A stretch of DNA of 64,000 bases from NCBI GenBank assembly GCA_019914945.1, contig CM034099.1, positions 20,052,704 to 20,116,703 of the forward strand. Direction: 5' to 3'. The stretch is from Typha latifolia (lineage: Eukaryota > Streptophyta > Magnoliopsida > Poales > Typhaceae). The translations under genes were made by a program, and so were the position numbers. Under the pieces are notes generated by a model that was given only the letters and a program-made list of their open reading frames with translations, made no database searches and was not told the origin of the DNA. How positions within the stretch are numbered: the stretch's first letter is position 1; each line of letters begins with the position of its first letter. This document shows, in pieces, positions 1 to 10,398 of the stretch.

Positions 1-383
1 ATATAGATGGGCCTTCAAAATGTTGTAGATCTAATAAGCATTTTTTTTAGGATCTTTAGTTTTTGAGCTTAGGACATCTATATTTAAGTTCTAAACACTT
101 CCTTAAGCCTGCCAGATCTCCTACGGCAACTTTTAGGTTGTAAACTAAGCCTTTCTTTCTAACAAATATCTCACTTATGTTATAATGTTCACTATTCTGA
201 TTGTTACTTGGTCAAACCTTGTGTCTTATACGAGCTTGGCTGCTAACCTTTGCACCTTCTGCATATTCTAGCTTAATTGTGAATACTCATAATTATATGC
301 ATAATATTGATAGAATCATCAAGCTATGCATCATGGCCTCTGCTATTAGTTTAATTATGTGCACATTTCTTTTTGGTTTGCAG
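1..383. other. Left edge, no gene seen; probably intron
   Basis: AT-rich DNA with short reading frames of no recognisable family. It ends in a pyrimidine-rich tract and a cag acceptor at 381-383, so it is most simply read as intron of a gene that begins outside the window. Confidence 0.3.
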
Positions 384-787
384 CATTAGAGCCATATGTG
401 GGTTGGATTCTGAAAGAAATTGCGTTCACGGTTCAGACTCACCTCAATCTGCTGCCAGAGAAATTTCTTTTTTCTTTGGGGACATGCCACCCGGTTAGTC
501 CTCCATTCTTTCAGTAGTGTTATCTTTTTAACACACTTTTCTTTTGTTTGGTGCTTCTGTTTACCAGTATTTGTAAACTATTCAGAGAATTCTTGTTATT
601 TTAGTCCTATAAAAGTTTAACAATGAGCAGATGTTCTTGCAAATCTGCCTGACATATTTCTTTTATCAGTGCATTCTTTTCCTTTCTATCATATGGAATC
701 TAGGACCTTTATATATTCTGTTATGACTGGATCATGAATTCCTTTTATGTTTATATGCGTACTTTCTTCATCATGCAGCTATTGTGA
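384..787 (+). CDS. Possible last two exons of an unidentified gene (5' part outside window)
   Basis: After a good acceptor (381-383), 384-493 reads open in one frame with a protein-like composition: LEPYVGWILKEIAFTVQTHL, then a Leu/Pro/Phe-rich stretch ending GTCHP. A gt donor follows at 494. A cag acceptor at 776-778 joins in phase to two leucine codons and a TGA at 785-787, giving a C-terminus ending GTCHPLL. I do not recognise the family. The mix of charged and hydrophobic residues with conserved-looking Trp and Gly makes it more gene-like than the flanking frames, but the exon is short and could be chance. Confidence 0.3.
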
Positions 788-1757
788 AGCATGATGAGCT
801 TTAGAATACTCTTGCGAGGCACACAGTTTTCACAAGCAGCTCTCTTCAGAAATCAGATATTAGCAGCGTAGCTTATCTGTTCTTCAATTTGTAAAGGGAA
901 CTCATACAGCTTTGTGTGGGTGATGGCAATTCATAGACTTGTTACTTTAATATTCATCGTGTAATCCATGAGATGGCCTTACATCATCAGACAAGGTTGA
1001 GGAAAATGGAAATATGAAGGTCAAGCAGGGTCAGATGGCTACTTGGTAAATGTATGAGCATCAGAACTTGCACAAAGTTTCCCGTTTTGAAGGTTATGCA
1101 TTTTAAATATAATAGTTAGATGTTGGTGCACTATTTTTAAGATTCATTTCATACTATTTTGCTCAAAATTTTGACGTCCAGCCACGGGATCTGTCAAGAT
1201 TGTCTCATATGTAATGGTTTCAGCATAGTGAATTCTCCTTCCTGCATCAGCTCATCTGTAAAGTGGAATAAAAGCAGGCATCAATGCTTTCCATTGATAT
1301 GACTTGAAAGTGAATGTTGTCAATTTGATTTGAGCAGAAACTTAGGACAGTCAAGTGATCCGCGAAGTTTTTTTTTTTTTTTTTTTGTGTGCAGAATAAT
1401 GTGTCTGTTTGCCATCAAGTGTTTCTTACGAATTACCGTCCACATTCTGTTTTCTCTAATAATAAAGTAGACAAACTTTACTATCATTTCTTCTCTTATG
1501 TAACATGCTTTGTTCATTGAACAATTTCTATCTCCTTTTCTCCTATCTTGATGGCGCGACGACCCACAGCCCACAGCACCAACTTGTCCTTAATGATTCT
1601 TCTATGTTGGCACTTGGATGGAGAAATGTTGTTTGAAGTCTAGTTGCTGTCTGATTTTGGTTTGTTCCTTGCAATCTAATCTATACATCACTTTTTCCTT
1701 TCCATTAATTTTCTCTCTGTAGCTGGTCCTACTGCTTCGAGCCTTCGAGAGGCATCC

Positions 1758-1916
1758 TAGCTTAGAATCGTCTCCTATAGTGACAGGTCTGTTTCTTGCT
1801 TTATTTCTTTGTGCATATAATTAATGAAAGTCATCACAGCTAAGAATCGTCTCCTATAGTGACAGGTTTGTTTCTTGCTTTATGTCTTCATGCATTTAAT
1901 TATTAATGAAATTGCA
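1758..1916. repeat. 79-bp imperfect tandem duplication
   Basis: AGAATCGTCTCCTATAGTGA occurs at about 1764 and again 79 bases later. The following bases (gacaggt, tgtttcttgcttta, cttc/ctttgtgcat, aattaatgaaa) also match with few differences, so the whole 79-base unit is duplicated once. Confidence 0.8.
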
Positions 1917-2420
1917 CCTCTCTATATTGATATGCTAGTGATTGAGATACGTAGTTGGTCGGTTCGAATTCTAACAAATGTTTGAAGTAAACTTGCCAAA
2001 TTTTTGGCTTGGCTGGGATTGTCTGAGATAAAATTCCCTTCACATATTTCTGGGGAAAAACATTTTATTTTAATTATTGAGAAAAAAAGGGATTCCTTTG
2101 TTCTTGCACATCTGCTAGTAATTGATATTATTTGTTTGCTTTGAATTTAGAGATCTCTTGAATTGGTTCAAGAACTCCTAATTGAACTAACTAAATATCT
2201 TTTTATTTTATTTTATTTATATCTAACTAAGTTTTCTTTCCTAAGAAATGAGATCAACTGTTTACTGTTCAATCGAGCTATCAAATCCAGCTAAGCTGGG
2301 GGTTAGAGTGGCCGACTTTCCTTGGTTATGTAGGGAAAGGTTACTAAACTTTTCTAAAATTGTTGGTACGTTTCTACGGCATGCCACGTTAGATAATTCG
2401 TACGACCTGTTCAAATGTGT

Positions 2421-2427
2421 ACGTGTC
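2421..2427 (+). promoter_or_regulatory. ABRE-like ACGTGTC upstream of LSM1
   Basis: ACGTGTC followed directly by ACGTAAACGTG makes three ACGT cores within about 16 bases. CCACGT near 2383 and TACGT near 2367 lie just upstream. Such clusters bind bZIP/bHLH factors in many plant promoters; function here is inferred from sequence only. Confidence 0.4.
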
Positions 2428-2846
2428 ACGTAAACGTGCTGTCCGACAGATATTTATCCTCTCGGTCGCGTACGCGATCCATCAAAGCTAGGCGAAGTAG
2501 AACTCGAGGGTCTTTCCTTTTCAGTGTTCCTTTCATTTCTCCCCTCGTTTCCTCTCTCAACGAGAGGTAAAGAGGAGAAAACCCTAGAAAGCAAACCCCC
2601 TTACCTCCTTTTGATTCTTGTCGGAGTCTTGTGGGATAATTGATTCGTAAGGAGAAGCCTCTAATTCTATCCTTCTCCTATCGGAATTCCTGGCTGGATC
2701 TAGAAAATTTTGTTCTTTTCTCCTTGCTTGAGGAACGTTGGGGCGAGTGGATCGAGAACCTGGGAGCTCCCACTGCCAATGCGATTTTTTTGCGCGTTTG
2801 GAGTGGATTTCGGTGTTTTTAGACAGGCCGAAAAATTTAGCTTACG

Positions 2847-5466
2847 ATGTCTTGGGCGGGACCGGAAGATATATTTCTCTCCACCTCACTTGCAAGCTTT
2901 CTTGACAGTAAGTTTCTCTCCAACTGTGTCTCCATGATGAGCTTTTGATGAGGAATTAATTTTGCACCACCTACGTCTACCAAAATAAAGTAGATAGAAG
3001 AACGAATTAGAATTGGGAACACAGATCTGTTGAATAACATGTTTGAATCTAGGTCACTGGACTTCAGTTATACTGTACATTGGTCTGACTACAATATTCC
3101 AGGTGGTCTTTTTATTGGGTGATGATGCAAAAGAAATGGAGAGAGGCCCAGAACCGTGATAAACGAGGGAGTTCTGATTGGTTGGTATTTAGCAGGCTTC
3201 AAAGAGTGAATTTCTTGGGATCGTTTGGATCTATTAATTGCAATTGTTGTCGTCCAGCCAGTAGCTGGTTTTATGTTTCACTTCAGCAAGGGAATACAGG
3301 AATGAATGATGCACTAAAAAGAACCTAGTGCCAAAATATTCAACAAAAAAGTAGTTTTGATACCTTTCATATATTTTGAATGTAATTAATGAGATAACAT
3401 CATAAAATTAGATTCCTTTAATTGAAGTTGTTTGAAACTTAGATGCACCTTCCAGTTGGTGTATGAGATTTTCCTTTTCAAGACTTCTGAATTTGTTTAT
3501 TTGTCTGGAGTCTGGACTATTTATTTCTTTTAAGCAATGAGGACACATGTACTAAAAGCAATTGGCATAACGTGAGATGCAAAGTTGGATGAGTAGAATT
3601 ATCAGAGGCATGATATTTGGAATCTTGGATTCAGGCTGTGATAGTTCTGGTGCTCGACAAAAAAGTAAAATGCCTAAATTCATTGAGGTTATGGCCAATT
3701 TAATCCGAAGTTCGGTGCTCAAACAAACTAGTGAACAAATACTCGAAATCTGAATTCCAGCCTGGAACTTAGGATGAAATTTCATTCTACTGTTCGTTTT
3801 GTTGAAAGTTGAATATAGCACATATTTTTCACTACTTGAAGGTTAATTATATGTTTGTTCACCAGTTTGTATCAGCACCGAATTTAGGTACAATTTTTTA
3901 TAGAGATCTGACATATCCTCACTGATAAATTTACTACACAAGATTTTGCAGCAACTGGTTTTTTATGGTTCTGAGAAGTAGGTTACTAGTGATCATTATA
4001 CCACATGCTTTCCATTTGAAATTGCTGCATTATTGAGTTAACTAGAACTTTTACTTTATCATAACAATCTAAACATTTTACATTTTGATATATTATTGGC
4101 TAGCTCCTCATATCTTTTCCATGTTCATTTGGCAGAGAAACTGATTGTCTTATTACGAGATGGACGAAAACTATTAGGCACTCTCTGTTCATTTGATCAA
4201 TTTGGTATGCATCTCTTCTTTCTTTGTTTTGGCATGGTTTTGCACAAGATATCTCATATCAAATCTTATATTTGTTTGATCGGTGTTACCACAGCAAATG
4301 TTGTTCTTCAGAGTGCCTGTGAGCGAGTCATTGTGGGAGATCTATATTGTGATGTTCCACTTGGTTTATATGTGATCCGTGGGGAGAATGTCGTTTTAAT
4401 TGGAGAACTGGTATGGACCCCTGTTATACATACGAAATCACTAAAATCTTAATGTGATGCCATTTCCTTCTGTTGATGCATTAAAAGCTATTGTTTGTGA
4501 ATGCACAGGATCGTGAGAAAGAGGAACTTCCTGCTCACATGACTCCAGTTCCAGAGGCAGAAATAAGAAGGGTATGTATTATCCTGTGGGATTTTATTAT
4601 CTTTAGAGACAGGAAATTTTTTCCGCTTCTGTTTGAAGCTATGTGCCACTGATAGTTTTCAGTGTTCTTATTTGAGCAGTTGATTTGATCAGCTAAGTCA
4701 CTGATTATAGTCTTTAAGACGTGAATGTTTATTTCCTAAAATGTTTGATAGACCTATGTTAGACGGTAATAAGGAGGTCAATATTGTATGTTAATAACTT
4801 AATATTAAAGAGATATTATGTATAAATTGCTGGTCAGTAATAAAGATATATTCACTGCTTGGCATCCTGCACGCGGTAGAAGATCGACAAGACTAGGGAG
4901 ATTTGGTTACGTTTTACCTAAGAGTAAGCTTTTGTAGATAAGTGAGTGCTCTTAATATCTGAAGCATTTATATTTCAAGAGGCTTGTGTTTGTGTCCAAA
5001 AGCTGGGAAAGAAAAGGGCTGTCTGGGGATGATGCTGTCTGAAGGAACAATTATATAGTCAATATATGGTATGAGGCTCTTGGAGAAATGGTAGGTTAGT
5101 AGTTTTGTACGTGGTCGAGATGCTGCATGTTGTGTAAGTTCATTGTACAAGAGAACAATATATTATGTTTCCAGCAGAAAAATTTTCTTAAAATGAAGGC
5201 TATGCTAGTTTTGATTTCTCTAGTTTCTTGGAAAAAGCAATCATCTCATGTGCATTTGCATTTAAGTTATTTGGTTATCCTAATTCTTCTCAGTCTAGCT
5301 ATCCTCCGCATATTTGGGCATTATCTACTTGGTGATGATTAAGCCAGAGGTTCTCTAACGCATTGTTTTTTCTTTTTACCTTTTGCAGGCTGAGAAAGCA
5401 GAAAAAGATGCCAGAGATCTTAAAGGTTCTATGAGGAAGAGGATGGAGTTCCTTGATTTTGACTGA
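2847..5466 (+). CDS. LSM1: Sm-like protein LSM1 (LSM1-7 mRNA decay complex)
   Basis: Five exons: 2847-2907, 4136-4204, 4295-4410, 4509-4571, 5389-5466, all GT-AG and phase-consistent, giving 128 residues, the usual plant LSM1 length. The start MSWAGPEDIFLSTSLASFLD is the family N-terminus. The Sm fold follows, with Sm1 signature LRDGRKLLGTLCSFDQFANV and Sm2 region VIRGENVVLIGEL. The basic helical tail ends in RKRMEFLDFD, diagnostic for LSM1 over other LSMs. Known role: LSM1 defines the cytoplasmic LSM1-7 ring that binds the 3' ends of deadenylated mRNAs and promotes decapping and 5'-3' decay in P-bodies. Intron 1 is about 1.2 kb. The leader carries a telo-box-like element. Family certain; exon ends are from splice consensus. 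Confidence 0.95.
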
Positions 5467-6931
5467 CATCCAATTCCTTCAGGCCATGCTTTATATTTGG
5501 TACCTTAACCAGTTGAGGCTGCAAATTTTTATCACAGCTTCTCTTATTGGGCTTTTCAGAACCTTATCTCTTCTCATTCCAGCTTTGGGATCTGTCGAAG
5601 TGGACTCTGCAAGAAATTATGTTATTTTTTAACCTAAGTGCTTGAAAGTGCTATTTGATTTTGTTTTTTCTTCATTTGCAGCTTATCTTGAGACTAAAGT
5701 TTCTGCTACATTATTATTGGGCTGTGTACTCTTATTTACATTAGTGATTACGTGGGTTAGTATTTATCTTGTTGGAATACATTTCTTGGTTGCAATTTTT
5801 CTAGTTTACCATCCTGTCGGCAATTTCAAACATGTATGTCTGAGATGCTTTTCTCCATTGATATCGAAATCCATCAACAGGATCTCTAGAGCTCATATCA
5901 ACTTGCTACTTTCTGTACTTTGGTTATTGCTTTTCAGAAGTCTGCTTGCATGCATGAGGCTCCCGTTCGGATCGAACGGGAGAAAGATACTGATAATCTG
6001 AGACCTACAACATGATTATATTTTCTACAGGATTGCCTATTGCTCATTATTTTTATTTTTTTTAAGTAGAAATGCTTGTGCTATATCCTTTATTTTTTTT
6101 ATTTTTAAATTTTGGAAGTCTCTCAGGACCGCTGTCCATAATTACATCGATCGATCTCGGTTGTATTTTCTTTTAGTAGTCTGAAATTGGTGAACTTTTT
6201 TGGCTATCATGTTTCTTCTCTGCAGAATGATTTCAGCTATTCTTCTCATCATACAAGTGGTTCTCACTAGTCTGACAGGTAAAAGCGAACTTATTTCCCT
6301 CTGGCGGAATCTGAATTTATATGGGTTGGATCTTCATTTCTTTGATCCTGTCGAGTTTATTGGGGTCTAGTTGTTTGGAAGTGCCACCTACAATTTTACG
6401 AGCACTCATACATATACACTTCAATTTTGATCCATTTGCATAGTGGATTGCTAGGTTTCCCACATGACTCTATAATATTTTGTAATAAATCGTCTCTTGA
6501 TTAGTATTTCAGGTTTAAGACATCTGAATCTCTACTAAGAGACCAGAATTTTAATTTATAATTTATTTAAAATGTGTTTTTATAAATGTGGCAAATTACA
6601 CGTAAGGTTAAAATATTTTTCAAACATTTACAACTCATCAGATCACTTATGAGCCAATGAGTGGCGACTGACATGTGAGTCGCCGAGCTCCTGGTCTAGG
6701 CTCAATTATTAATTCTTCCAACCCCTCACCGACTAATATAAGCATATCGGAAGGAAGGACCGATAAATAATAATCTTCTCGGCTTTGAGTCTCCTCCTCA
6801 ACACTCCTTCTACCGACGACTCCTTTCTCACTTCACACTAAGTAGCAGATCCAGCTCTTTCTCTCTCTCCCCCTCTGCCACACTACTGCTACTCCTACTC
6901 CTCTGTGTGAGAGAGAGAGAGAGGAGCTCTA
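5467..6931. other. LSM1 3' flank and promoter of the seven-transmembrane gene
   Basis: No supported gene. A hydrophobic 119-codon frame at 5642-6001 has no family features and is treated as chance in LSM1 3' DNA. A perfect hairpin with 10-bp arms lies at 5960-5982. A TATA-like TATAAG is at 6737-6742, followed by a CT-rich leader (6847-6930) before the next ATG. Confidence 0.6.
6737..6742 (+). promoter_or_regulatory. Candidate TATA box
   Basis: TATAAG in the context ctaatataagc, about 190 bases before the ATG at 6932. A CT-microsatellite leader lies between. Spacing would put transcription start near 6770. Confidence 0.4.
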
Positions 6932-9900
6932 ATGGCGAGGGCGGATCTGTGGATTAATTCTTCTGTCTCACTTGTCGTCATCGTCTTGCTCTTCTTCGAT
7001 TTCTTGGCCGATGCTTCGGTGCACGACTACCGAGGTGAGAAGTTCGCGAAACGAGGGAACGCATTCATCCTCCATGGTGGAAGTGAGGGGCTCTACGCTT
7101 CGCTCCCAAACCCCAATGTGACAGCCGGAGGCAGTGGCGATTCCTTTATCCGGTACCAACTCCTGTATCCGAGAGCTTATCTGTATCAGATATCCGCATT
7201 TTGCGAACTTTGATCTGGGATAGATCTGGCTATTTCTGATCTTTACTGTGATGGGTTGAGTCTTCGGGGCTTTGGGGGAACTTGGGTTGACCCGATTGTG
7301 GATCTGGGATTTGTAAGGGAAATTCGAAGGTCTGGCGTTGAGATCTGATATGAATTCGACTTGGATCTGAGTCCCTCGGATCCCATTTAAGCTTTTCTTT
7401 GGTTAAAACTAATTCTAGAGCTTATTTGTTTTAGTCGCTTGATTGAGACCAAGGATCCTTCGGTAGTCTTGTTAGAGAAGAAATCAGAGACGTAGAAGTC
7501 ATAAGAATTACTTGAGTAATGTTTCTGTTGTTAGTGAAAGTATTTGACTTTGCGGAATGTTACTTGCTAGCTTTCTGTTACTGTCATTAGGAAGCTCTAA
7601 GTTTTTTGTAATCCATTATGCTTTAATTAGTCCTAGTGTGCTGACCCCCTGACTATTAAATTGGCTGGTCGCTGCATGTTTTTGGCCTTAAGATGTGAGC
7701 AATGTGCCAAAATATTTTCAACATCTGTTTCTGATTCTTGATCCAAGATGATTTTTTTGGAGGGTATAGTCAATTCGGCTTCTGAGGTTTTATTACATTA
7801 AGAATGAAGATTTTATGTAGATGGTTGCATTTCATTTTTCTACTTACAATTAAATTGCATGACAACAAACTTCCTTTTGTAGCTAATGGAATTTGTGGCC
7901 AACAGTTTCTCATGGTGTTCTTTTCCCCTCTTGTTCTCATCCTCTGGTTTTTACAGGTTCGACAAGATAACTTTTAGGAGGCCCGAGAAAGCTGCTGACT
8001 CTGTCAAGGAAACTGATTCATACAAGGTGCAAGCAATCATCTTTGAGGTGGAAGACCGGGAGACAATCGGTGGGTCAGCATATGGCGGTCAGAGAGCTGT
8101 TTGTTGCACCCCAGATCTGGCAAAGTTAGGAGCTTGCACAGAAGGCACTGTAATTCACCGCATCTCTAAACAGAATCCTGATTGGCCGCAAGTACTCGTT
8201 GCTTCTTTCAATGGAAAGGATCTTGAAGCTACACTACCATCACGGACCTTACCGATAACTAGAAGTGGGATGTACAACATGTATTTTATATATTGTGATC
8301 CAACTCTTGATGGAGTGGAGATAGAAGGGAAAACAATATGGAAAAACCCTACAGGCTACCTTCCTGGAAGGATGGCTCCTCTCATGAACTTCTACGGTTT
8401 CATGTCATTTGCTTTTGTGATACTTGCAGTCTTTTGGTTCTCTCAGTATGCAAGATTTTGGAGAGAGGTTCTTCCACTTCAGAACTGCATTACTATTGTC
8501 ATTACGTTGGGAATGTTTGAGATGGCATTGTGGTACTTTGACTATGCTGAGTTCAATGAGACTGGAGTTCGTCCAATGGGTATCACATTTTGGGCTGTAA
8601 CGTTTGGTACTGTGAAAAGAACAGTGGCTCGTGTTATCATTCTTGTTGTTTCTATGGGGTTTGGTGTTGTCAGGCCTACACTGGGTGGACTCACTTCAAA
8701 GGTTATTATGCTTGGAGCAACATTCTTTTTGGCATCAGAGATTCTTGAATTGGTAGAAAATGTTGGTGCTGTAAGTGATCTTTCTGGGAAAGCACGATTG
8801 TTTTTGGTTCTTCCAGTGGCAATCCTGGATGCTTTCTTCATTCTGTGGATATTCACTTCTCTATCCAAAACGCTGGATAAACTCCAGGTTAGCATATATA
8901 ATTTTCCTTGGTATTTGTTCATCTCTTAATTCATACCTTCATGGCTGCACATCATCAGTTCCTGAGATTATGATAAGATTATACATTTATGTGTGTCTTT
9001 CTTTATCAATTACTATATTCTCTCTACTTCTGTTAGTCCCAGAATTTCTGGAAAAAATAAAGTGACAACTGTAAGGCTCTTTTGATTGTTCACAGGCAAG
9101 AAGGTTAATGGCCAAGCTCGACATCTACAGGAAGTTCACAAATGCATTGGCAGTGGCTGTTGTGGTATCTGTCGGTTGGATTGGCTATGAGGTAATGTTC
9201 TTTTACTGTCAACCTAATGGAGAAAAAGGGATTTTTACTATTGAAAATGTAAATGCTTGTTCTGCTAATTAAGAGAAATTGCAGTTAAGTAGCTTGAGTA
9301 GTCTCGTGTCTATGAAAGCTGATGTGCTGAAGAGTTAGTTCTTTGAAACTAAAAGAATTTGACTGTGATATAGATAATGTTGCTGATGCATAAATTGCCG
9401 GTATGACAAGGTTATTGTCTTGCTGCAGCTTTATTTCAAATCAACTGATGTATACAATGAGCGATGGCAGAGTGCATGGATAATTCCTGCCTTTTGGCAA
9501 GTCCTCTCCTTCTCTCTTCTCTGTGTCATTTGTGCTCTTTGGGCCCCCTCTCAGAACTCAATGAGGTAAAATTTCTGATAGTATCTTCTTAGGGTACTTG
9601 ATGTTATCATCTTAGCAAGGAACAGAGAGCCTGTGTTTTTTTATTTCCAGTTATTAGTAGTTTAGGTATTAATATTATGGTATGGCTTTCCACTGTGCAC
9701 CATGGTGTTGCTTGTTGAGCCACCAAAATTATCCTTCCAGCAATAGAACTAAAGCAGCATGCATCTTACTCCTCATGCATTGGGCACTGGAATGCCAAAT
9801 TTTAGCTCTTATATAAATATTTTTTTGCCTTACGGAATGTGCCTTTATGTGCGTATATGTGTAACTACAATGTTGTTAGAGACAGATGATGCCAACAGTA

Positions 9901-10398
9901 TTAACTGCTGTGTTTTTTCTCATGAATGTGTAAAAATTTGCTTAAAAAATTTAAGTTGGATCAAGTTTCTTGTATCTAAGCAATCATGTTTTCTCATTTA
10001 GAATTCATCTTTTTATTCAATCTGGATCTGTGTAACATTGAGTATGTAGAATGTCTATACTTGAGAGTTGAGAGCTTTACTCTAACAGGACTTGGTGCGT
10101 TCAGTATATATTGCCTGATGATTGCATTGTATGCGTGCTTCTACTAGTAGTTCATGATTTGTGAGTCCTCTTCCTGTTAATACATTTACGAATTATTGTA
10201 TTTGCATCTAGATATGCTTACTCAGACGATGCAAGTGAAGACTTTGACCGAGAGGACACTCTATCCTTAATAAAGCCAGGACCTATCTCTCCGAAGGATG
10301 GCTGGGGCTCACCTGCTTCACCGGATGATAAAGCAACACTGAACATTTCGACTGCCACCTTACATAATGGCGATATTGAGGAAGACAAAAGAGAATAG
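6932..10398 (+). CDS. Lung seven-transmembrane receptor family protein (GOST, TMEM87-like)
   Basis: Five exons: 6932-7152, 7957-8887, 9096-9191, 9429-9565, 10212-10398; 523 residues. Residues 1-29 form a signal peptide ending before SVHDYRGEKF. A lumenal domain (about 30-215) contains HGGSEGLYASLPNPN, the cysteine pair RAVCCTPDL and YFIYCDPTL. The seven-helix domain starts near MAPLMNFYGFMSFAF (about residue 213) and ends with helix 7 at about 433-454 (PAFWQVLSFSLLCVICALW). An acidic, Ser/Pro-rich cytosolic tail follows (DDASEDFDREDTLSLIKPGP). This order is that of the GPR107/TMEM87 (GOST) family, found mainly in Golgi membranes and linked to trafficking; plant members have been called candidate G-protein-coupled receptors. 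Ligand and function are unknown. A CT-rich leader precedes the ATG. Confidence 0.92.

Larger units (their letters stand above)
788..2846. other. Intergenic region and LSM1 promoter/leader
   Basis: No convincing coding sequence. It holds a poly-T run at 1370-1386, an imperfect 79-bp tandem duplication at about 1758-1916, a cluster of ACGT-type elements at 2365-2440, and a perfect 12-bp palindrome at 2466-2477. A telo-box-like AAACCCTAG lies at 2579-2587 in the probable LSM1 leader, an element common upstream of plant translation and RNA-metabolism genes. Confidence 0.6.

Noticed and set aside
779..808. Frame reading IVKHDEL then stop, resembling an ER-retention signal
   Set aside because: It needs a preceding exon ending in phase 1, but the only visible donor (494) leaves phase 0, which gives Leu-Leu-stop instead.
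1945..1975. GGTTCGAATTC, similar to a tRNA or SINE B box
   Set aside because: No A box, cloverleaf or SINE body could be drawn around it.
5642..6001. 119-codon hydrophobic frame downstream of LSM1
   Set aside because: No family motif, T-rich codon composition expected of AT-rich noncoding DNA, and the GC hairpin falls inside it.
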